NCBI GenBank assembly: GCA_028279405.1
Contig: JANQNU010000087.1
Coordinates: 1-64,000, forward strand
Direction: 5' to 3'
Length of the DNA stretch: 64,000 nt
Source of the DNA: Phycisphaerae bacterium
GTDB lineage: Bacteria > Planctomycetota > Phycisphaerae > UBA1845 > Fen-1342
The first letter of the stretch is position 1; each line of letters begins with the position of its first letter. Both the position numbers and the translations under genes were made by a program. Under the pieces are notes generated by a model that made no database searches, was not told the origin of the DNA, and worked only from the letters and a program-made list of their open reading frames with translations. Shown one piece after another: positions 41,659 through 49,484 of the stretch.

Positions 41659-43292
41659 CCGTCACCCGTTCGCTCGTTTGTCGGCGTACGTTCCATATGA
41701 CCGAACGTCAGCGTGATCGTACGCTCTCGTGCTCCAGACGCTACGGACCGACGTTCCCAGGTGCGAGGCCAGCTCGTTTCGTCGCCGGTTGCGCGTTGCG
41801 GCGTCCAGCGCGCGAGTACGACATCGTCCTGGCCGAGTCGCGCTTCGCGCAGGACGTCGGTCGGCCAGTCCGTGATCCACTGAACCCAACGATCGTCGGC
41901 GTATCGGCGTTCGATCACCGTCGCCACGCCTCCCGCGACGCGATCGGTTGCGCGAACCTTCCAGTCGAGGCTTGCGGTAGTTCCGTGGACCAGCGGCTGC
42001 GTCACTCGCAGCCACTCCTGCCAGATATGCGCGTCGTCGGACGCTGCCTCGGCATCCAGCGCGATGGTCTCATTGACACCATCCTCAACTAGCAGCTCGA
42101 GCCGATCGCGGTATTGCGTACCGCGCACGCGTGTCGTCGCGCTCTGACGCTTGACGGTGGCCGCCCACTCGATCGCCGAACCGTCTTCGGTCGGCGCCAA
42201 CGAGCCGGCCGCGGCGTTGAGTATCCGATGGATCTCGCGTTGCGCCTGTTGCGGGTCGGGAATGAACGGTGCGCCCAACCGCGACGGCAGTTTTTCGAGC
42301 CGTGCGGCGAGCGTGTGTCGTTGGCCGTTGCGTTCGAGGACCAGTTGGACAGGCCAGTCTGCCGGCAGGATCGCTAGTTGGTTGTTGTACTCGTTGGTCG
42401 TATGGATGCGTCGACCGTCGATCGAGACCAGTACGTCACCGAGTTGAATGCCGGCGGTCTCGGCTGGCGACAACGCCTGTAGCGCGTCAAAGATCAGGTC
42501 GTCGCCGGCCGCTTGGACCGTTGCGCCGAGTGTTCCGTGATGGCACAACAGTCCCGCGCGCAGCGGGGGAATGAAGCGTTTGACCTGGTTGATGGTAACG
42601 GCGTATCCGAGGCCGACGTTCACCCGACCACGTTCCTCGAACGACGCTCGGCCGTTGATCCCGATCACGCGTCCCTCGAGGTCGAAGAGCGGACCGCCGG
42701 AGTTGCCGGGGTTGATCGACGTCGAAACCTGGATGCAGTCGGCGTACTCAAGCAGATTGCCTTCGCCTTCCTGGTAGCGATGCAAGCCGCTGATGATGCC
42801 GACCGTTATGGTCGGTGTGTAGTCTTCTGCCACGAGAAAGGGGTTCCCCATCGCGGCTACCCATTGGCCGACGGCCAACTGGTCCGAGTCACCGAGCGGC
42901 GCCGGGTCGAAGCGTTGTCGACCGCTGAGCTTGAACATTGCGATGTCGCCGCCAGGGTCGATCCCAAGCACTTCGAGCGGGTAGAGTCGCCCGTCGTTGA
43001 GCCCGCCGTAGCCGCGTCGTTTCTCGAGAAACGGCGCCACGACGTGGAAGTTGGTCAACCCGAAGCCGGCCTCGTCGATGATCACACCGCTTCCGCCCCC
43101 CTCGCCGGTACGATCGCCAAAGATGCAGACGACACTTTTCGCTGCCCGCGTGAATACGGCGACGCGTCGCGCTTCGTCTGCTCGGACGGCGTCGAACGAC
43201 GCGGTGCTGTCAGCCGCCAGCGCGGCGCCGGTGACGAGCGCCAGCAACCAACAGGTCTGCAAATGGCGCGACCAGCGACCGCCCCCGCTCAC
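41655..43292 (-). CDS. Trypsin-like (S1C) serine protease with PDZ domain
   Basis: A 545-residue secreted HtrA-type protease with an intact triad: His83 in GLTNFHVV, Asp116 in DPGGDIAMFKL and Ser198 in PGNSGGPL. A PDZ domain follows (PAETAGIQLGDVLVSIDGRRI), then a C-terminal part of about 200 residues with no recognised similarity. The signal peptide is at residues 7-27. The GTG at 43292 overlaps the NPCBM gene stop as GTGA, matching other junctions of the operon; an ATG at 43319 is an alternative. The protease should act in the periplasm, and its two inactive neighbours may regulate or scaffold it. Confidence 0.92.
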   Translation of the reverse strand: MSGGGRWSRHLQTCWLLALVTGAALAADSTASFDAVRADEARRVAVFTRAAKSVVCIFGDRTGEGGGSGVIIDEAGFGLTNFHVVAPFLEKRRGYGGLNDGRLYPLEVLGIDPGGDIAMFKLSGRQRFDPAPLGDSDQLAVGQWVAAMGNPFLVAEDYTPTITVGIISGLHRYQEGEGNLLEYADCIQVSTSINPGNSGGPLFDLEGRVIGINGRASFEERGRVNVGLGYAVTINQVKRFIPPLRAGLLCHHGTLGATVQAAGDDLIFDALQALSPAETAGIQLGDVLVSIDGRRIHTTNEYNNQLAILPADWPVQLVLERNGQRHTLAARLEKLPSRLGAPFIPDPQQAQREIHRILNAAAGSLAPTEDGSAIEWAATVKRQSATTRVRGTQYRDRLELLVEDGVNETIALDAEAASDDAHIWQEWLRVTQPLVHGTTASLDWKVRATDRVAGGVATVIERRYADDRWVQWITDWPTDVLREARLGQDDVVLARWTPQRATGDETSWPRTWERRSVASGARERTITLTFGHMERTPTNERTGDG

Positions 43293-44536
43293 TGGATCAC
43301 CCGGACGAATGCCCAACACGCGTGATCGGCGAGGTCGAGGTCGTCACCGTATTCGACGGTCAGCGTCAACTCACGTACCCGACTGACATCGACGATGAAG
43401 TCGCGCGGCGGGTCACCGCCACGAATGTTCTCCCCTTCCCATAGCACCTCGTCGTCGCCCAGAATTCGCATCGTGACGTTGCCGCGACCCGGACCGACCT
43501 CGTCGAGGATTCCGGCCTTGCCGGCGAGCTTGCCCGCCTGACGTTCGAGCCGATAGGTCAGCCGCGATGCGCTGTGCATGACGATCCCCTTGGCGTACGC
43601 CTGGCCATCGAGCACGAGCGGAGCGCCGGTGAGCGATTCGTCTGTTGTGTACCGCCAGCGCACGCCGAAGAGCGGCTCATGCTCATAGCGCAGCGGTTTG
43701 AGGTCGGAGAGGAACACGAGTCGATCGCTGCGAACGTCGATGTGCGCAATCTCGCTCCAAGGGATCGACAACGATTCAAAGATCGACGACCGAACGATGA
43801 GCCGCTCGAGTCCGTCGACCTCGAGGGAACCGGCAAACCGATCCTGGTTCCGCAGGGTCACCAGTGCCCGACTGCCGCGCCGTTGCGGACTGGCCATGAC
43901 GATTCCGCCCACGCGTTTCCATGGCAGGGCGCGCTCCCGTCCGTTCCATACGAATCGGACGCGCTCGGCGCCGATGCTCTCGACGACACCCCGCAGCACG
44001 AGTGCCTTACCGGCACGGGCGATGACGACTGCATCGCGCGCGGCGCCATCGCGGTCACGCTTGTCGCGGAGTTCGTTCAGCTGATTGCGAACGGGCGCAG
44101 CGGAATCGGCGCGCACCATCGTGCTGATGATCTCTGCCGGCACGACGCCGCGGTGCCTCTTGCGGAAACGGATCGAGACGCCGTCAGAAGTTGCGTCGCC
44201 CAGCGCCACCGAAAATGCGCTACCGTCCGAAAGCTCGAGGCGGTAGGGCTCGACGGCGGCTTCAGACAATGATCGTTCGTCTTGCTGCGGCTCGATTCGC
44301 AGCACGTCCTCCCATGCGATCGTGCGGGTTTCTTCCGCGACTTGGACGACGATCGCGGGCGCCAGCGCCCGCGCGACGCCCATGACGCGGTCACCGTCCA
44401 GCAGACTGACCGCGATGACCAGCGGGTCCGTCGTGGCCGCTACCGCCGGCGCCGTGGCCGTAGGGTGTTGGGCACCGCGGGCAACGGGCGGCATCGTGCA
44501 GCATATGAGAATCGCGATCGACCCCGAGACCCTCAT
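43289..44536 (-). CDS. Secreted protein with C-terminal NPCBM-type domain
   Basis: A 415-residue secreted protein. The signal peptide ends near ARGAQ. About residues 30-270 hold beta-rich sequence with repeated ISW-type elements (TIAWEDVLRIEPQ, ALPWKRVGGIVMA, SIPWSEIAHIDVR), which resemble a SHD1/SM-like or bacterial Ig-like repeat that I cannot name with certainty. The last 140 residues match the NPCBM carbohydrate-binding module: KGIVMHSASRLTYRLE, GRGNVTMRILGDDEVLWEG and DVSRVRELTLTVEYGDD. GGAGGA precedes the ATG at 44536, which overlaps the upstream stop (ATGA). It could tether the operon's complex to polysaccharide. Confidence 0.83.
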   Translation of the reverse strand: MRVSGSIAILICCTMPPVARGAQHPTATAPAVAATTDPLVIAVSLLDGDRVMGVARALAPAIVVQVAEETRTIAWEDVLRIEPQQDERSLSEAAVEPYRLELSDGSAFSVALGDATSDGVSIRFRKRHRGVVPAEIISTMVRADSAAPVRNQLNELRDKRDRDGAARDAVVIARAGKALVLRGVVESIGAERVRFVWNGRERALPWKRVGGIVMASPQRRGSRALVTLRNQDRFAGSLEVDGLERLIVRSSIFESLSIPWSEIAHIDVRSDRLVFLSDLKPLRYEHEPLFGVRWRYTTDESLTGAPLVLDGQAYAKGIVMHSASRLTYRLERQAGKLAGKAGILDEVGPGRGNVTMRILGDDEVLWEGENIRGGDPPRDFIVDVSRVRELTLTVEYGDDLDLADHACWAFVRVIQ

Positions 44537-45522
44537 TTTTCCTCCGCCATCGATCGGTAGTATTGCTCGACGAGCTGACGATAGCGCGACGGGAAGCGAT
44601 TTCGCAACGATTGCAGAATGCGCTCGCGTTCGGATGGAGGGAGCTTGCCCCACATTTCGCCGGGGTCCGCTTTTGGCGCGGTGTGTAGTTCACCGACCTT
44701 ACCCGCACCAGGTGTCACGCGCGACTCTTCGAGCGGGTTCGACGGTGACTGTCGCTGGCCGCGGTTCTGGCGGCTGCCGCCACCACCGCCTTGACGCTGC
44801 TCGTTCTGCTCAGCCTGTTCGATCAGATTGTCGAGCAGTTCCACGATATGGTCCTGCTGGCGACGTACGGACTGCGAATCGTCTTCCGCCGCCAGGCGCG
44901 ACGCAGAATAGTCCATATAGTCTGCCACTTCGCCGAGTGTTCCACGCTCACGTCGCGACAGTTCCAGCTTCATCTGCTGCGCCGCGATGGCCAACGCCTC
45001 GCTTGTCTGCGGGTACTCCGTCGCCACTGTTTCGAGCGTCGCGGCTGTTTCGTCGAAGCGCAGATTGTTGAGTTGGCAATGGGCCAGCAGCAACAGGACC
45101 TGTGCCCCGCGCACGCTGTGCTGCGAATGACCTGTTGCGGGCGCGCTCCAGTCGAGCAGCAGCCGTTCTGCTTCTTCGAGCCTGTCGCGGGCCACCTCGG
45201 TCCGCGCCAGCCAGTATCCGCTCTCTGCTGAGAGAAACGGGTCGTCCGCGGCCTGGAGCTGTGCGAACCCACTCGCCGCGGCGTCGTAGCGTCCGTAGTC
45301 GAAGTGCGCGAGCGCGTCCGCAAACGCCGGTTCGAGCAGCGATAGCCCGCGCACAATCAGCTGAGTGTCCCGTGCTTCCATGTGCAGCGACGCCAGTTGT
45401 TCCGCGGACAACGTGCCGAGACCATCGACGTGCGCCAGAAACCGGTCGTGGAGTAGGAGAGCGTCGGTCGCCGACTCGTAAAACGGCAGCGCCATCAAGA
45501 TGATCACCAGCGTATTCATCAT
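44533..45522 (-). CDS. TPR-like helical protein
   Basis: A 329-residue, mostly helical protein. A short hydrophobic N-terminus (NTLVIILMALPFYESA) may be a signal sequence or anchor. Helix pairs resembling tetratricopeptide repeats are seen at FADALAHFDYGRYDAAASGFAQL and GYWLARTEVARDRLEEAERLLL. After about 215 it becomes Gln/Arg/Gly-rich, with QGGGGGSRQNRGQRQSPS, and ends in a helix. It lies between the coiled-coil and NPCBM genes, sharing four-base overlaps (ATGA) with both. Its role is not known; a scaffold in an envelope complex is plausible. Confidence 0.75.
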   Translation of the reverse strand: MMNTLVIILMALPFYESATDALLLHDRFLAHVDGLGTLSAEQLASLHMEARDTQLIVRGLSLLEPAFADALAHFDYGRYDAAASGFAQLQAADDPFLSAESGYWLARTEVARDRLEEAERLLLDWSAPATGHSQHSVRGAQVLLLLAHCQLNNLRFDETAATLETVATEYPQTSEALAIAAQQMKLELSRRERGTLGEVADYMDYSASRLAAEDDSQSVRRQQDHIVELLDNLIEQAEQNEQRQGGGGGSRQNRGQRQSPSNPLEESRVTPGAGKVGELHTAPKADPGEMWGKLPPSERERILQSLRNRFPSRYRQLVEQYYRSMAEEK

Positions 45523-47291
45523 CGTCGCTCGTTCATCTGCCGTGCCATCGTCGTCAGGCGCGCCTGTCGTTTCGCCAGCGTGCGATAGCGTTCCGTCTGG
45601 GTGCGATTCGCCTCGGCGTACTGCTTCGTGCGATCATTGATGCGCACCTGCGAAGCGCGGAGGAGCTTGAGTTCGGCCGAGCCGGGAAGCAACGCCGCGA
45701 CGCTGTTGCCGGGCCCGTCCTGCTCACCGCTCGGCTGGTTGTTCATCTGCTCCCGCTTCTGCTCGATGGCGCCGAGAATCTCCCGAATCGCGGCGATCAC
45801 GTCCTCCAGCAGCGTCGTCGTGGCGGCCGAGACGTCAACCGCTTCGAGATTCGCCCGTACGCCATCCATATCCGCCGCCAACTCGGCCACAAGTTCCGGC
45901 AGGATTACCGTCGTTCCTTCGTCGAGCAACAGCCGCCGGACCTGCCGACATTCCTCGACCATATCGAGCTGGCCCGCGGCAAGCTCGCGGATCGATACGC
46001 GATCGTCGCGGGAGAGTGCGTCCACCCGTGCCTGGAAGGCCGAAACGTCTTCGAGCAGAGTTTCTTGGTGCTGTAGCATTCGTTTGAATCGGGTTTCGAG
46101 CGCCGTCAGCGTTTCTTCCAATTCCTCTTCACGAACCTGTCGCAGTACATCCTCGATCTGCTCCATCGCGTCCTGCAGCGATTCGATCGCCTCTTGTTGC
46201 TCCTGTTCGGCGGAATTCGCGTCCTGCTCACCCAGTCGGTCGGCTGCGCGCTGCATCGACGACCGAGCGCGTTTCATCGATTGCTCGCTGGGCAGCGGCG
46301 CTTCATCCCCATCGGGCCGCATCTGCTGCTCCATCGATTCCGCCTGCTCCGCATGCCCCCGCTGCTGCCGTTCGATCGGTCGGACGTTCGCGCGTTTCTG
46401 CAACGCTTCGGCCTGTTGTTCGAGCCGTCGGATCGCACGTTGCAACGCCTCTGACGCTTTCTGCTGCTGCGCATCGCGTTGTTTGGCGGAATTGCGCGCC
46501 TCTGCTTCCGACTCTGTCGCACGCATCGCCTCGGCTGCGGATTGCATCGCTTTCGCCGCCTGCTCGGCATCGCGCGCCGCTTGCTGGCGCAAACGCTGAT
46601 CGTCCTCGGGCGCATCCGTGGCGCGCTTCAACTGTTCCGCCGCTGCGCGCGATTCCGCTGCGAGCTTCTCCTGCGCTTCGGCCTTCTTTGCTTCCGCGCT
46701 CGGTGCCTCGTCCGTTTGCTGACGGAGTTCGGCCTGCTCTTGCGCCAGCTTGCGCAGCGCTTCGGCCTCCGCCGCCAGCCGCTGGGCCCGCTCCAGCATC
46801 TGTTGCGCGGCGCGCGTTCGCTGCAGCGTTTCGATCTGCTCAGTTTGTAGTTGTTGCAAGGCCTGCCGCAGTCGCGCCAACCGCTCGCGCTCCGCGCGCA
46901 TCTGCTCGAGCTGGTCCTGCTTCTCGGTCAGCAGCGTGAGGATCGCTTCCAGCTCCTGCACGACCGAGCGCTGCTCGGCGTCCGCCGCGGAGAACTGTGC
47001 ATCGCGCAGCAGGCCGACAATCGTTTCGAGTCGGCGACCCACTTCACGTTCCCCCGTTCGCTGCAGTGCGTCGCGCAGCCGTTCTGCTTGCTCGGGCTCT
47101 GACTCGCCTACGGTCTGGGCCAGCTTGAGCATTCGCGCCTCGAGTCGCTCCAACCGGTCGCGCAACACCCTTTGCCGTCCAGCCAGCGAGCGGTCGCCCG
47201 TTTCATTGGCCGAAACCGCTCCCGGGGACGCTAATAGAAGCAGCGCCGATCCCGCAGAAACTACGATTAGCACCCCGATTCGCATAATCAT
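45519..47291 (-). CDS. Secreted long coiled-coil protein
   Basis: A 590-residue protein with an N-terminal signal (IGVLIVVSAGSALLLLASPGAVS) and an almost continuous coiled coil from about 35 to 320 and 355 to 440, rich in Ala, Glu, Gln and Arg (for example LARLRQALQQLQTEQIETLQ and LRKLAQEQAELRQQTDEAPS). The C-terminal 150 residues are helical and less repetitive. In-frame ATGs at 47291 and 47285 are both possible; the AGGA suits the second. The gene begins three bases after the DUF4175-like gene and overlaps the next by four. It looks like an extracytoplasmic spacer or scaffold. Confidence 0.8.
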   Translation of the reverse strand: MIMRIGVLIVVSAGSALLLLASPGAVSANETGDRSLAGRQRVLRDRLERLEARMLKLAQTVGESEPEQAERLRDALQRTGEREVGRRLETIVGLLRDAQFSAADAEQRSVVQELEAILTLLTEKQDQLEQMRAERERLARLRQALQQLQTEQIETLQRTRAAQQMLERAQRLAAEAEALRKLAQEQAELRQQTDEAPSAEAKKAEAQEKLAAESRAAAEQLKRATDAPEDDQRLRQQAARDAEQAAKAMQSAAEAMRATESEAEARNSAKQRDAQQQKASEALQRAIRRLEQQAEALQKRANVRPIERQQRGHAEQAESMEQQMRPDGDEAPLPSEQSMKRARSSMQRAADRLGEQDANSAEQEQQEAIESLQDAMEQIEDVLRQVREEELEETLTALETRFKRMLQHQETLLEDVSAFQARVDALSRDDRVSIRELAAGQLDMVEECRQVRRLLLDEGTTVILPELVAELAADMDGVRANLEAVDVSAATTTLLEDVIAAIREILGAIEQKREQMNNQPSGEQDGPGNSVAALLPGSAELKLLRASQVRINDRTKQYAEANRTQTERYRTLAKRQARLTTMARQMNERR

Positions 47292-47294
47292 ATC

Positions 47295-49484
47295 CTATGG
47301 CTTCGGAGCATCCTCGTCGAAATCTTCAAGCGGTTCGTCCTCGCCGAGGATGGCCTCGAGCTCCGTCTCCAGCGCCTGAAGCGTCTCGGTCCGCAGGGCA
47401 TCCTGATCGCTGATGAGCTGTTGCAGCAGTAGCACGGCTTCGCGGTAGCCCTCCCATTCGAGCATGTTTCCCAGCACGACCCGCATTTGCCGCAACACCT
47501 CGTTCTGCGCCGCCAGCGCGGCATCCTTTGATGGAGTGGAGCCATCCTGACGGAGTTGCCCGAGCACCTCGCCGGCATCCGGCATCGCCTCCGTCGCTAA
47601 CTCCCTCAACGGCGCGACGATACGGTCCAGGATACGGCGCTCGTCGGCGACGCGCGCTACTCGGCTCGACCGCATTTCCGCCAGGATCCGCTCGAACCGC
47701 TGCGCAATTGCTGCGCAACGCCCGGTGTGGGCGGCCTGCTGGCGAATCAGGCCGGTCAGCCGTTGACTTTCGCGCGGGCCCGCCGGGCCCGAGTTCGGGA
47801 GCGCTTCAAACAGCCGAACCAGCCCGTCCTGAATTCGTCGCTGGGCACTCATCAGACGCTCGAACTCCCGCCGAAGTTCCAGCTCACGTTCTGCCATCGC
47901 AGCCTGAAAGTCTTCGATCGAGACGACCCCGATTTCAATCACCGGCGTCTGCCCGACGTTCGGCCCCGCAGGATCGCGATCCGCTGCCGCCGCCGACAGC
48001 CGCAACCGATCGCCGGGCGTCACCCGCACGACGCGCGGTGCCCAAAGCTGACGTGCGGCGAACGTTCGTCCCTGGCTCGACAACTCCGGCAACGGGATCG
48101 CAAACAGCGGGTCCTCGTTTCGTTGCGCAGAGAGCGATACGCGCCCCAGGCCGTATGCGTCCTCGGCACGCAGCGCAATGTCGAACTCCGCCTTGGGCGT
48201 AATCAGCTCCCCGACATCCATCACTTCCATCTGAACGTCCGGCGGTTGATCCGCGCTGACCTTGATCGTGAAGGGTACCGGGTCTCGATTCTCGATCGTG
48301 TCCCGATCCAACAACTCGAACCGGTAGACGCCCGATTCCGGCGTCGGCAACGCGACCGTTACCAATGACCGTCCTTCTTCCTGACGCGTCGACAACGTCC
48401 CAACAGATTGCCCCTCAGCAGCCACGAACCGCGCGCGCTGAAGCGGTTTGTTGACCTCGGCCTCGATCGTGAGCGAGGCGCCCTGCAAGAGATCGAAGAC
48501 GGTCTGCTGTTCCAGTTCGAGCGTGTCCTGTCGCGTATAGGTCGGCGGAACGACAATCGCGCGCGTACGGACCAGACGCGGCCGTTCCACCGCAATCACC
48601 GTATACTCCGGCGTATTCTCATCACCACCGGTGATCTCAAACGTAACATCCTCAGACAGGACGCCGATCGACGCGAACAGTGTCTGTCCGCCAAGGCGCG
48701 TCATCGGCTCGCGACCCTTTCGTCCCGAGGCGGTTCGCCATCGCAACGTCGCTGTTTGCGGAACCTCACCCACGATCTTCGCAAACACTTCGAGTTCCTC
48801 ACCGCGCGGCATCCGCCTTCGAAAGTTGTCGAAGTGCTCCGGGACGATGTAGGTCCGTTGCGGCCACGCGAGGTCGGCCAGCAGCCAGTTCCGTTGAAAC
48901 CACACGTTCATCATCCCGGCGTCGATCAGGAACGCCGCGACAATCGTCAGCAGCAACGCGCCCGAGAGCATCCCGTTGCGCTGTGCGCGACGATGGTTCA
49001 GCACAGCGTCGAAACGTACTCGGCCCGCGGCGTCTGCCGCACCGCGCAAGACGTCCGCCACAAGCTCCGGCGATGTCTGGTCGTCCTGCGGCTGCGCGAC
49101 CTCTGACGCGTCCGTCGGTCGCGATTGTTCGGAGAACTCGACTGCGGTCGATAGCGCATCCGCCAGTTGCGGGTGTCTTCGATCCACCCAACCCGCAAGC
49201 GTCGCATCCGACAACGGCCGAAACAGCGGGGCGACCAAGTAACGGTGGATCACGATCAGCCAGCCCACGGTAATCGCAATGTTGAGAACGAGCCGCTGGT
49301 CCAGTGAGAGGCGCAGCCAGCGATCCAGCACCAGCTGGATCAAACCGGCGCCCAGCAGCGCCGCGAGCAGCCGCAGCACCCCGGCGACTACCAGGTACCA
49401 CCGTGTTCGACGGCGCAAGTTTCCCAACGGCGCGCGGATTTGCCGCTGGATTGCATGCTGGACATCAGGAGGCAGTGCGCTCAC
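47295..49484 (-). CDS. DUF4175-like membrane protein
   Basis: A 729-residue protein with three hydrophobic segments near the N-terminus (LVVAGVLRLLAALLGAGLIQLVL, LVLNIAITVGWLIVI and LLTIVAAFLIDAGM), followed by a large extracytoplasmic region with beta-rich, Ig-like character and then a helical C-terminal part. It resembles DUF4175-containing proteins that accompany MoxR/DUF58/VWA genes in other bacteria. The GTG at 49484 overlaps the upstream stop codon as GTGA and is preceded by AAGGA; the in-frame ATG at 49514 has no ribosome binding site. Function unknown; likely part of the membrane complex. Confidence 0.78.
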   Translation of the reverse strand: MSALPPDVQHAIQRQIRAPLGNLRRRTRWYLVVAGVLRLLAALLGAGLIQLVLDRWLRLSLDQRLVLNIAITVGWLIVIHRYLVAPLFRPLSDATLAGWVDRRHPQLADALSTAVEFSEQSRPTDASEVAQPQDDQTSPELVADVLRGAADAAGRVRFDAVLNHRRAQRNGMLSGALLLTIVAAFLIDAGMMNVWFQRNWLLADLAWPQRTYIVPEHFDNFRRRMPRGEELEVFAKIVGEVPQTATLRWRTASGRKGREPMTRLGGQTLFASIGVLSEDVTFEITGGDENTPEYTVIAVERPRLVRTRAIVVPPTYTRQDTLELEQQTVFDLLQGASLTIEAEVNKPLQRARFVAAEGQSVGTLSTRQEEGRSLVTVALPTPESGVYRFELLDRDTIENRDPVPFTIKVSADQPPDVQMEVMDVGELITPKAEFDIALRAEDAYGLGRVSLSAQRNEDPLFAIPLPELSSQGRTFAARQLWAPRVVRVTPGDRLRLSAAAADRDPAGPNVGQTPVIEIGVVSIEDFQAAMAERELELRREFERLMSAQRRIQDGLVRLFEALPNSGPAGPRESQRLTGLIRQQAAHTGRCAAIAQRFERILAEMRSSRVARVADERRILDRIVAPLRELATEAMPDAGEVLGQLRQDGSTPSKDAALAAQNEVLRQMRVVLGNMLEWEGYREAVLLLQQLISDQDALRTETLQALETELEAILGEDEPLEDFDEDAPKP

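Noticed and set aside
45601-46599. 332-codon plus-strand frame opposite the coiled-coil gene
   Set aside because: The translation is Ser/Arg/Cys-rich and reflects the repetitive Ala/Glu/Gln coding on the other strand.
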